DNA of 11,249 bases from an uncultured Oscillibacter sp. Its GTDB lineage: Bacteria; Bacillota; Clostridia; Oscillospirales; Oscillospiraceae. Where the stretch lies: positions 1-11,249 of the forward strand of contig CAJTVF010000068.1 of the NCBI GenBank assembly GCA_910579435.1. The letters are read 5' to 3'. A model generated the notes under the pieces. That model made no database searches. It worked only from the letters and a program-made list of their open reading frames with translations, and was not told where the DNA came from. The translations under genes were made by a program, and so were the position numbers. This document shows positions 5,300-11,249 of this stretch, one piece after another; position 1 is the first letter of the stretch; every line of letters begins with the position of its first letter.

Positions 5300-6955
5300 T
5301 TATTTCTCCTCGTTGGCGTAGGGCTCGAGGAAGGCGTGGAAGTGGCGCATGGGCAGGTTGTGACCCCAGACGATGCGCATGTTGGGGATGCTCTCCCGGT
5401 CCTCATACAGGGCCTTGACGGCGGCGATGACATAGTCCAGGTGCTCCTGGGTCAGCCGGTCGCGGTCAATGGCGAACCGCACCACGTTGGCCAGCTCCGC
5501 CTGCTGCTCGGGGGTCTTCAGGTCGTACTCCATGGAGTAGTCGCCCAGCTCGGACACGCGGATGCCGTACCGGCGGATGAGCTCCAGGGAGAAGCCCTCT
5601 CCGGCGAAGGTGTCGTGGCCCCGCTTGCCGTCGAAGAACTCGTCCATGTTGATATACACGGCATGGCCGCCGGCGGGCAGGACCACACCCTTGACCCCGG
5701 CCTTGTAGAAGCCCTGGGCCAGGTACTCGCACTGCTTCACGCGGCCGTCCATGTAGCGGAAGTCGCAGCTCTCATAGAGGCCGCAGGCCAGCGCCATGAT
5801 GTCCCGGCCGCTCATGCCGCCGTAGGAGTCGTTGCCATAGCAGGAGATCTGCTTCACCTTCAGCAGCACGCCCACGTCGGTCTTGACGGAGCCGTCCTCG
5901 TTGAAGTCGGAGAACTTCTGCCAGAACAGCCCACGGTCCCGGAAGGCCAGCATGCCGCCCATATTGGCGTGGCCGTCCTTCTTGGCGGACATGGAGAAGC
6001 CGTCGCAGTAGGAGAACATTTCCGTGGCGATCTCGGCGATGGATTTATCCTCATAGCCGGGCTCGTTCATCTTGATGAAGTAGCAGTTCTCCGCCCAGCG
6101 GGCCACGTCGAAGATCAGGGGGATGTCATACTTGTGAGCCACCCGGTTGATCTCCTTGATATTCGCCATGGAGACGGGCTGGCCGCAGATGGGGTTATTG
6201 GTGATGCAGGTGAAAATCAGAGGCACGTTCTCGGGGCCGACGCCCTGGATCAGCTGCTCCAGCTTGTCGATGTCCATGTTGCCCTTGAACGGGTTCTTCT
6301 CATAGCTTCCGCCCTCGGGAATCTGATACAGCAGCTCCTTGTGATAGAGGTTGCGGGGGATGGAGCCCATCTGCTTGATGTTGCCCTCGGTGGTGTCGAA
6401 GTGGCCGTTGGAGGGGATGGTGAAGACCTTGCCGGGATGGCGCTGGGCCAGGATCTTCTTCACGATCTCCATCAGCACGGACTCGGCGGCCCGGCCCTGC
6501 TGGATGATAAAGCTGTTGGGACGCTCCATCTGCGCGGCGCCGCCGTTGAAGAGGCCGCCCTCGTACTCGCACAGGTACAGCTCATCCATCATCTTCTCCA
6601 CGTCCCGGCAGTCAGTGCGCACCAGGTCGATGGACTTCTTCCAGTTCTTCTCCCCGCCCCGCTCGAAAATGTCGCGGAAGGTATCCAGCAGGACATAGTA
6701 GCCGGTGTTGCGGCCATAGGCCTCGTCGCCCAGGAAGAGGGTGGCCCACTGCTGGTTGGTCATGGCGGTGGTGCCGGAGTCGGACAGCATGTCCACCGTC
6801 AGCATCCCGGAGGGGAAGGCGAACTCGTTGTAGTGGGTGGCCTTCAGGGCACGCTCGCGCTGCTCGACGGTGACGGTGGGCAGGTCGCGGACCGCGAAGG
6901 TGAAGTGATGGGGAGCGGGAACGTCCAGGGGATAATTCGTCATGTTCTTGTCCAT
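5300..6955 (-). CDS. tnaA: Tryptophanase (tryptophan indole-lyase), long form
   Basis: This cytosolic PLP enzyme cleaves L-tryptophan to indole, pyruvate and ammonia. Fold motifs: DSGTTAM (59-65), GDEAY (76-80), QQGRAAE (152-158), NNPICGQPVSMAN, FDVARWAEN (Asp283, Arg286) and SAKKD with probable PLP lysine Lys326; Arg493 matches the carboxylate-binding Arg. Three positions distinguish tryptophanase from tyrosine phenol-lyase, numbering from memory: Asp187 (E. coli TnaA Asp137; Thr124 in the lyase), Leu470 (Arg381 in the lyase) and His538 (TnaA His463; Phe448 in the lyase). All favour tryptophanase. At 551 residues it is about 80 longer than E. coli TnaA (471): roughly 46 extra residues near 98-147 and 18 near 340-377. 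The ATG at 6955 has GGAGGT 8 bases upstream. It heads a unit with the symporter and is divergent from a YheO-type regulator. Confidence 0.93.
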   Translation of the reverse strand: MDKNMTNYPLDVPAPHHFTFAVRDLPTVTVEQRERALKATHYNEFAFPSGMLTVDMLSDSGTTAMTNQQWATLFLGDEAYGRNTGYYVLLDTFRDIFERGGEKNWKKSIDLVRTDCRDVEKMMDELYLCEYEGGLFNGGAAQMERPNSFIIQQGRAAESVLMEIVKKILAQRHPGKVFTIPSNGHFDTTEGNIKQMGSIPRNLYHKELLYQIPEGGSYEKNPFKGNMDIDKLEQLIQGVGPENVPLIFTCITNNPICGQPVSMANIKEINRVAHKYDIPLIFDVARWAENCYFIKMNEPGYEDKSIAEIATEMFSYCDGFSMSAKKDGHANMGGMLAFRDRGLFWQKFSDFNEDGSVKTDVGVLLKVKQISCYGNDSYGGMSGRDIMALACGLYESCDFRYMDGRVKQCEYLAQGFYKAGVKGVVLPAGGHAVYINMDEFFDGKRGHDTFAGEGFSLELIRRYGIRVSELGDYSMEYDLKTPEQQAELANVVRFAIDRDRLTQEHLDYVIAAVKALYEDRESIPNMRIVWGHNLPMRHFHAFLEPYANEEK

Positions 6956-7153
6956 TTTGATCTACCTCCATAAAGTGTGGCTTTCGCCAGATGTTCAGGA
7001 GGTACCCCGGTCGTCGCCAGTCCGGCTTTCCCATGGCCGGACCGGGCGCCTAGCGGACAGTACCTGGTGTAAGGAACGGGAATCTGCGAACGCTCCTGGG
7101 AAGGGAGCATGGCGCGCGGACACCGCGAAAAAACGGCGTTCATTTCTTGGCGT
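6956..7153 (-). promoter_or_regulatory. Structured 5' leader of tnaA with sequestered Shine-Dalgarno
   Basis: From the predicted start near 7153 the leader is about 197 nt and holds several hairpins. In order along the mRNA: CGCGG-TGT-CCGCG (7127-7115), GCTCC/GGAGC (7108-7092), and a 12-bp GC-rich stem with one bulge (7048-7036/7026-7015). Last, TACCTCC (7004-6998) is perfectly complementary to GGAGGTA (6969-6963), the tnaA SD, and encloses TGGC-GAAA-GCCA (6989-6978). An upstream AGGTAC (7065-7060) can pair instead with GTACCT of the anti-SD, which would free the SD. This suggests a translational switch. No known riboswitch class was recognised, and no T-box features are evident. A leader-peptide mechanism like E. 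coli tnaC is not clearly supported. Confidence 0.55.
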
Positions 7154-7159
7154 GAGATA

Positions 7160-7188
7160 ATTTTATCAGCATTTCTAAAAAATGTCAA
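7160..7188 (-). promoter_or_regulatory. tnaA promoter
   Basis: On the minus strand TTGACA (7188-7183) and TAAAAT (7165-7160) are separated by exactly 17 bases in an AT-rich island. An imperfect inverted repeat, TGAGATAA-TT-TTATCA (7153-7168, plus strand), covers the -10 box and predicted start and could be an operator. Confidence 0.88.
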
Positions 7189-7271
7189 TGTCATTTGGTC
7201 GTTTTGTATGAATCACCATTTTCTCAGCCTGTTTTTTATAGAAAAGATAAATAACCCCTTAGAGGTCAACC

Positions 7272-7288
7272 TTTCTTACGGTGAGAAA
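7272..7288. promoter_or_regulatory. Near-palindrome upstream of the regulator promoter, candidate operator
   Basis: TTTCTTAC-G-GTGAGAAA is a 17-base inverted repeat with one mismatch, ending 8 bases before the -35 box at 7297. Its half-site GTGAGA also occurs at 7152-7157 beside the tnaA -10 box, and TTTTCTCA occurs at 7218-7225. One factor, perhaps the YheO-type regulator, could therefore bind several places in the divergent region. No binding evidence is available. Confidence 0.45.
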
Positions 7289-7296
7289 AAAATTCT

Positions 7297-7333
7297 TTGA
7301 CAGAAAAATATTTTAGTAATATAATACTAAAAT
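7297..7333 (+). promoter_or_regulatory. Consensus promoter of the YheO-type regulator with overlapping palindrome
   Basis: TTGACA (7297-7302), a 17-base spacer and TATAAT (7320-7325) form a perfect sigma-A consensus. A perfect inverted repeat with 9-base arms, ATTTTAGTA (7310-7318) and TACTAAAAT (7325-7333), and a 6-base centre overlies the -10 box. Its position suits autorepression. Transcription should start near 7332, giving a leader of about 55 nt. Confidence 0.92.
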
Positions 7334-7355
7334 GAGGAAGAATGTAGAGGACCCG

Positions 7356-7364
7356 CCCCCCCCC
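7356..7364. repeat. Homopolymer of 9 C in the regulator leader
   Basis: Nine C lie between the predicted start site and the ribosome binding site (AAAGGAGG, 7375-7382), followed by AGGGGA, which could pair with the C-run. Slippage here would change leader folding but not the protein. Confidence 0.85.
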
Positions 7365-7386
7365 AGGGGACGGAAAGGAGGCTCCT

Positions 7387-8067
7387 ATGCCGGATACCAC
7401 CAACGCCCTGCTGCGCCAGTATGTGAAGCTGACGGAATTCCTGGGCGCCGCCCTGGGCCCGGACTACGAAGTGGCCCTTCACGACCTGACAGACAAAAAC
7501 CGCTCCATCATCGCCATTGCCAACGGCTATATCAGCGGGCGGGAAATCGGCGCGCCGCTGACCAACATGGCCCTGAGCGTATTGAAGGACGAGAGCTATG
7601 AGTGGCAGGACTACCGCCTGCACTACTCCGGCGTCTCCGCCGCCGGGAACGTCCTGCGCTCCAGCACCATGTTCATCAAGGAGGACGGGAAGCTCATTGG
7701 GATGCTCTGCATCAATTTTGACGACAGCCGCTTTCAGTCCTTTGCCCGCCAGGTGCTGACGCTGTGCCACCCAAACCAATTTTTCCAGGCACTGACCCAG
7801 CCGCCGGAGGAGGACCACGAGAACTTCTCCCGGCCGGAGACCTTCCGCAACTCCACCGAGGCCGTGGCCCAGGATGCCATCGCCCACGAGCTGGAGCGCC
7901 TGGGGGTCCCGGCGGAGCGCCTGACCTCCGAGGAACGGCTTCAGATCATCGCCGCCCTGGAGGAGAGCGGCATTTTCCTCCTCAAGGGAGCCGTGAAGGA
8001 CGTGGCCGCAGGCTTGGGCTGCTCCCAAGCCAGCGTCTACCGCTACCTTTCTCATGTCAAGAAATGA
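7387..8067 (+). CDS. YheO-like PAS/helix-turn-helix transcriptional regulator
   Basis: The 226-residue protein has two domains. The N-terminal YheO-like PAS domain (about 5-120) shows LTEFLGAALGPDYEVALHDL, IIAIANGYISGREIGAPLTN and a Lys/Asp turn before LIGMLCINFDDS. A C-terminal HTH_22-type domain (about 178-226) shows SEERLQIIAALEESGIFLLKG and the recognition region VAAGLGCSQASVYRYLSHVKK. The family includes DauR, the repressor of D-arginine catabolism genes; members often sit beside amino-acid degradation genes and are thought to sense a small ligand with the PAS domain. Being divergent from tnaA suggests it controls tnaA and possibly itself; whether as repressor or activator is not visible. 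The ATG at 7387 has a strong AAAGGAGG site. Confidence 0.92.
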   Translation: MPDTTNALLRQYVKLTEFLGAALGPDYEVALHDLTDKNRSIIAIANGYISGREIGAPLTNMALSVLKDESYEWQDYRLHYSGVSAAGNVLRSSTMFIKEDGKLIGMLCINFDDSRFQSFARQVLTLCHPNQFFQALTQPPEEDHENFSRPETFRNSTEAVAQDAIAHELERLGVPAERLTSEERLQIIAALEESGIFLLKGAVKDVAAGLGCSQASVYRYLSHVKK

Positions 8068-8140
8068 TGGCGGGAGCATGCTTCGGAATACGCCCCGCTG
8101 GCCGGGCAAATCTCTCAGAGCCCACCGAAAACCGCAAACG

Positions 8141-8186
8141 CAGCGGCCCCATGGACCCGGCGGAAAGCCGGTCCATGGGGCCGCTG
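8141..8186. terminator. Long-stem terminator between the regulator and the ABC operon
   Basis: A perfect 17-bp stem (8141-8157 with 8170-8186) continues, after one bulged C, with 3 bp and a GGAAA loop. On the plus strand it is followed by TTTT, about 75 bases past the regulator stop. On the minus strand it lies 22 bases past the last ABC permease stop and is followed by CGTTTGCGGTTTT. It probably serves both converging units. Confidence 0.9.
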
Positions 8187-8207
8187 TTTTGCTGATGTTA
8201 TCCGGCC

Positions 8208-9203
8208 TTACCGGTCCTCCCGGAAGTAGGCCAGCCCCAAGCTGGCGGGGGGCTGCTTCTCCTTATTGTTGCGCATGCTGGAGACAATCAGCACAATCAC
8301 CGTCACCACATAGGGCAGGATCTTATAAAGCTGGGTGGGGACAAAGGGCAGCACCAGCCGCAGATACAGGATCATCAGCGCGCCGAAGAGCACCGAGCCC
8401 CAGATGGCGGCCAGGGGGCGCCACATGCAGAAGATGACCAGGGCCACCGCCAGCCAGCCTACGCCGCTGAGGCCCTCGTGGTTCCAAACGCACCCGGCGA
8501 TGGTCATGATATACACCATGCCGCCCACGGCGGAGACGCCGCCGCCGATGATGGTAGCCAGGTACTTGTACCGCTCCACGGCGATGCCCGCCGCGTCCGC
8601 CGTAGCCGGGGACTCTCCCACGGAGCGGAGGTACAGCCCCGCCCGGGTGCGGTTCAGGAAGAAGAACATTCCGGCCGCCAGAATGAGCCCCAGGTAGAAA
8701 AACACGCTGTTGCCGAAGAGCACGCCGCCCACCACGGGGATTTTCTGGAGAAAGCCCGGGAAGGGGGAGTTCTGGAAAAAGCCCTTCAAATGGTTGCCGA
8801 TGGAGATATAGCCGTTCTCCCGGACCCGCATGTACTCGCCGATGAACTGGCCCACGCCGGTGCCGAAGATGGACAGGGCCAGGCCGGTGACGTTCTGATT
8901 GGCCCGGAGGGTGATAGTCAGGAAGCTGAAAATCAGGGAGGCCAGGGCCCCCGCCAGGAAAGCGCAGAGAATGCCGATGCCCACGGCCGCGAAGCCGCTG
9001 GCCCCGGCTCCCGCCGCCTTCTCATAGTAGAACACGCCCCCCAGGCCCAGGGCGCCGCCCATGAACATGATGCCCTCCACGCCCAGGTTCAGGCTGCCGG
9101 ATTTCTCCGTCAGGATTTCGCCCAGGGTGCCGAAGAGCAGCGGCGTGCCGTAAGTGATGGCAGCGATGATGAGGGCCAGGAACAAGCTCAGAAAATTACT
9201 CAT
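8208..9203 (-). CDS. ABC importer permease 2, nucleoside (BMP-associated) type
   Basis: The 331-residue membrane protein has about eight to ten hydrophobic helices. Near the N-terminus TYGTPLLFGTLGEILTEKSG and LNLGVEGIMFMGG are the hallmark of the second permease of NupQ/RnsD/YufQ-type importers. RSVGESPATADAAGI with the following VERYKYL is the cytoplasmic coupling segment that contacts the ATPase. Known relatives, with a BMP-type lipoprotein, import purine and other nucleosides. The start codon lies 8 bases inside the end of the upstream permease gene (9196-9203), with AAGGAG 7 bases before it, so the two are translationally coupled. It is the last gene of the operon. The exact substrate is not determined. 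Confidence 0.9.
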   Translation of the reverse strand: MSNFLSLFLALIIAAITYGTPLLFGTLGEILTEKSGSLNLGVEGIMFMGGALGLGGVFYYEKAAGAGASGFAAVGIGILCAFLAGALASLIFSFLTITLRANQNVTGLALSIFGTGVGQFIGEYMRVRENGYISIGNHLKGFFQNSPFPGFLQKIPVVGGVLFGNSVFFYLGLILAAGMFFFLNRTRAGLYLRSVGESPATADAAGIAVERYKYLATIIGGGVSAVGGMVYIMTIAGCVWNHEGLSGVGWLAVALVIFCMWRPLAAIWGSVLFGALMILYLRLVLPFVPTQLYKILPYVVTVIVLIVSSMRNNKEKQPPASLGLAYFREDR

Positions 9204-10290
9204 GCCGCGCCTCCTTCCTCCCCGCGCCGCGGAAAATCAGCTTGTAGTTGATGAAGAACTCACAGCCCAGCATACAGAACAGCAGGATGCCGGTGATGAT
9301 GTCGGAGATGGAGGTGGGCACCGCCATGCGGGTCTGAAGGGTCTCGGCCCCCTTGCTCAGCACCGCCAGCAGGGCGGAGATGCCCACCATGGCGAAGGCG
9401 TTGAGCTGGCTGAGCCAGGCCACGGTGATGGAGGTGAAGCCCACGCCGCCGGCCACGCCGTCGTACAGGGTGTTGTTGGCCCCGGAGGCCACGATGAAGC
9501 CCACAATACCGCTGATGGCCCCGGAGAGGAACATGGTCCGCATCATCACCCGGCCCACGTTCATGCCCGCGTACCGGGCCGTGTTGATGCTGTCGCCAAT
9601 GACGGCGATTTCATATCCGTGTTTCGTGTGGTTCATGTAGACGTGCATGAAAACCACCAGAACCAGCACGATGATCCAGCCGCAGTGGACCCCCAGCACC
9701 CGGGGAAGGCAGGCGGCCTCGTCAAACTGGGGTATGATCTGGGAGCCCTTCCGGCCCTCCCAGGGCCCGCCTTGGAGCCAGCGGACCACGCCGATGATGA
9801 TATAGTTCATCATCAGGGTGAAGAGAGTCTCGTTGGTGTTCCACCTGGCCTTGAAAAAGGCGGGGATCAGGGCCCAGAGGCCCCCGGCCAGCGCGCCCGC
9901 CAGCCCCATCACCAGCAGCAGCACGGGGGAGGGCAGGCGGTTTGCCCAGAAGAGGGCGAAGTAGCTGGCGGCGATGGCTCCGGCGGTAATCTGGCCCTCC
10001 GCGCCGATGTTCCAGAAGCGCATCTTGAAGCAGGGGGCGATGGCCAGGGCGCAGCCAAGCAATGGGACGGCGATCTTCACCGTCTGGCGGATGGCGCTCT
10101 TTTTCCCCAGGGCGCCGGAGATCATGGTGCCGTAAGCGGTGACGGGATTGGCCCCCGCCAGGCCCATCACCAGGGCCCCCAGCAGCAGGGCGAAGAGGAT
10201 GGACCCACACCGGATGCACCAGACCTTCCAGCCCTCCATGCCGTCCCGCTTGGCAAGGCGGATGAGGGGAATCTTCTTCTCGTGGCTCAT
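9196..10290 (-). CDS. ABC importer permease 1, nucleoside (BMP-associated) type
   Basis: The protein has 364 residues with multiple hydrophobic helices. Family signatures are the long first helix and periplasmic segment (ANPVTAYGTMISGALG), FWNIGAEGQITAGAIAASYF, NTNETLFTLMMNYI, and the coupling segment IGDSINTARYAGMNV. It corresponds to NupP/RnsC/YufP, the larger of the two permeases. The ATG at 10290 overlaps the ATPase stop by four bases (ATGA) and has AAGGAGG 7 bases upstream; the longer open frame to 10410 only reads antisense through the ATPase gene. It forms a heterodimer with permease 2 in the membrane. Confidence 0.91.
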   Translation of the reverse strand: MSHEKKIPLIRLAKRDGMEGWKVWCIRCGSILFALLLGALVMGLAGANPVTAYGTMISGALGKKSAIRQTVKIAVPLLGCALAIAPCFKMRFWNIGAEGQITAGAIAASYFALFWANRLPSPVLLLVMGLAGALAGGLWALIPAFFKARWNTNETLFTLMMNYIIIGVVRWLQGGPWEGRKGSQIIPQFDEAACLPRVLGVHCGWIIVLVLVVFMHVYMNHTKHGYEIAVIGDSINTARYAGMNVGRVMMRTMFLSGAISGIVGFIVASGANNTLYDGVAGGVGFTSITVAWLSQLNAFAMVGISALLAVLSKGAETLQTRMAVPTSISDIITGILLFCMLGCEFFINYKLIFRGAGRKEARHE

Positions 10291-11249
10291 GCCTCTGCCT
10301 CCTTTCCGCCCAGGCGGGTCATCAGCAGGCCGATCTGCTCCTTGGTGGCGGACCGGGCGTCCACCACGCCGCTGACCTGCCCGCCGCAGAGGACCAGAAT
10401 CCGGTCGCACAGCTCCAGCAGCACGTCCAGGTCCTCGCCCACGTAGATGACGGCCACGCCCTTCATCTTCTGCTCCGTCAGCAGGTTATAGATGGTGTAC
10501 GAGGTGTTGATGTCCAGGCCCCGGACCGCGTAGGCGGTCATGAGCACCGAGGGGGCGCTGGCGATTTCCCGGCCCACCAGCACCTTCTGTACGTTGCCGC
10601 CGGACATCCGGCGGACGGGGAAGTCCGTGCTGGGGGTGACCACCTCCAGCTCCTTCCACACCCGCAGGGCCAGCTCGTTGGGGTCCTTCCGGTTGAGGAA
10701 GACCCCCGGCCCCTTCTTCCAGGAGCGGAGCATCATATTCCCCGTCATGCCCATGGACCCGACGAGCCCCATGCCCAGCCGGTCCTCGGGGACGAAGGCC
10801 ATGGCCACCCCGGCCTTGCGGATCTGCATGGGGGTTTTCCCCACCAAATTGGCGGGGGCCCGGCCGTCCGGGGTGTAGAGGACCTCCCCCTGGTTGACCA
10901 GGCAGAGGCCGGAAATGGCCTCCAGCAGCTCCTTCTGGCCGGACCCGGCGATGCCGGCCACGCCCAGAATCTCGCCGCCCATGGCGGTGAAGGACACGTT
11001 GTCCAGCTTCTTGACCCCCTCCCCGTCCAGGACGGTGAGGCCCTTGACCTCCAGGCGCTTCACCGGCCGTTCGTACCGGGGGCGGTCAATGTTCAGCGTT
11101 ACGGCGTGGCCCACCATCATGTCCGTGAGGGCCTGGGGGCTCGTCTCGCTGGTTTTCACGGTTCCGATGTACTTTCCCTTGCGGAGGACGGACACCTTGT
11201 CGGAGAGGGCCATGACCTCGTGGAGCTTGTGGGTGATGATGACGATGGC
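10287..11249 (-). CDS. ABC importer ATP-binding protein, nucleoside/simple-sugar type (N-terminus beyond window)
   Basis: The visible 320 residues start inside the first nucleotide-binding domain (IVIITHKLHEVMALSDKV, with its switch His) and contain the whole second domain. The full family length is about 510, so about 190 residues are missing. In the second domain the Walker A is degenerate (GIAGSGQKE, no GK[S/T]), as usual for the second half of sugar/nucleoside-type ATPases. FVPEDRLGMGLV and the signature MSGGNVQK are present. After MSGGN the segment VLMTAYAVRGLD stands where relatives have xLIAAxPTRGLD, and GEDLD replaces the switch His. Only the first site is expected to hydrolyse ATP. 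A BMP-type substrate-binding lipoprotein gene probably lies beyond the right edge. Confidence 0.92.
   Translation of the reverse strand, partial: AIVIITHKLHEVMALSDKVSVLRKGKYIGTVKTSETSPQALTDMMVGHAVTLNIDRPRYERPVKRLEVKGLTVLDGEGVKKLDNVSFTAMGGEILGVAGIAGSGQKELLEAISGLCLVNQGEVLYTPDGRAPANLVGKTPMQIRKAGVAMAFVPEDRLGMGLVGSMGMTGNMMLRSWKKGPGVFLNRKDPNELALRVWKELEVVTPSTDFPVRRMSGGNVQKVLVGREIASAPSVLMTAYAVRGLDINTSYTIYNLLTEQKMKGVAVIYVGEDLDVLLELCDRILVLCGGQVSGVVDARSATKEQIGLLMTRLGGKEAEA

Noticed and set aside
5300..6955. Tyrosine phenol-lyase as identity of the PLP enzyme
   Set aside because: The Arg381 position of the phenol-lyase is Leu470 here, Thr124 is Asp187 and Phe448 is His538; all three match tryptophanase. 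Positions were aligned by eye from memory.
5270..6973. Plus-strand open frame of 567 codons opposite tnaA
   Set aside because: It is rich in Val, Leu, Gly, His and Asp without domain logic and is exactly antisense to tnaA, which has clear motifs, start site and promoter.
6612..7034. Minus-strand frame of 140 codons from ATG 7034 with early Trp codons
   Set aside because: No ribosome binding site; most of it overlaps tnaA out of frame and turns Arg/Pro-rich as shadows do. Kept only as a remark in the leader finding.
6940..7143. Possible TnaC-like leader peptide (67 codons from ATG 7143, ending in RSKWTRT)
   Set aside because: The SKW resemblance to E. coli TnaC comes from the bases around the tnaA start codon. 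The frame lacks a ribosome binding site, starts only about 10 nt from the predicted transcript start, has no other Trp codon and overlaps tnaA.
9154..10446. Plus-strand open frame of 430 codons opposite the ABC permeases
   Set aside because: Antisense shadow with low-complexity His/Gly/Gln composition; the minus strand encodes a well-supported operon with coupled starts.

Overview
The window looks like chromosomal DNA of a GC-rich gut Clostridia member, probably Oscillospiraceae (Flavonifractor/Lawsonibacter-like). This placement is inferred from GC-rich coding sequence with strong GGAGG ribosome binding sites, near-consensus sigma-A promoters in AT-rich islands, hairpin-plus-T terminators, and gene content (a likely EtfA end, HxlR and YheO-type regulators, an NSS transporter, tryptophanase, a BMP-type nucleoside ABC transporter). 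No database search was possible.

Layout. Positions 1-115 hold the last 20 codons of a probable etfA and its terminator. Positions 116-975 carry no intact gene: a cluster of hairpins, a decayed IS5-type transposase on the minus strand with an in-frame stop, the truncated 3' end of an unrecognised plus-strand gene, and about 270 bases of AT-rich sequence. From 976 a strong promoter, whose -35 box sits in the loop of a GC-rich inverted repeat, drives a membrane-anchored NAGPA-type phosphodiester glycosidase (1063-2238). Its 3' end overlaps by 20 bases that of a convergent radical SAM gene (2219-3154, minus), which is divergent from an HxlR-family regulator (3270-3647, plus). A two-way terminator closes that block.

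The centre (3725-8067) is a tryptophan/indole locus. tnaA (5300-6955, minus) encodes an unusually long tryptophanase. Downstream of it lies an NSS sodium:amino-acid symporter (3725-5125), probably the tryptophan importer, separated by a C11 tract and an intrinsic terminator. Divergent from tnaA is a YheO-type PAS/HTH regulator (7387-8067). The 431-base space between them holds a near-consensus promoter for tnaA, a perfect consensus promoter for the regulator, several palindromes, and a roughly 197-nt tnaA leader in which the Shine-Dalgarno sequence can be paired by an upstream anti-SD. The likely logic is import of tryptophan by the symporter, cleavage to indole, pyruvate and ammonia by TnaA, and control by the regulator and the leader RNA.

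The right end (8208-11249, minus) is an ABC importer operon, read from the right edge as ATP-binding protein (cut by the window), permease 1 and permease 2, with 4- and 8-base gene overlaps. It resembles the nucleoside importers of the NupNOPQ/RnsBACD type and ends at a 20-bp terminator stem shared with the regulator gene.
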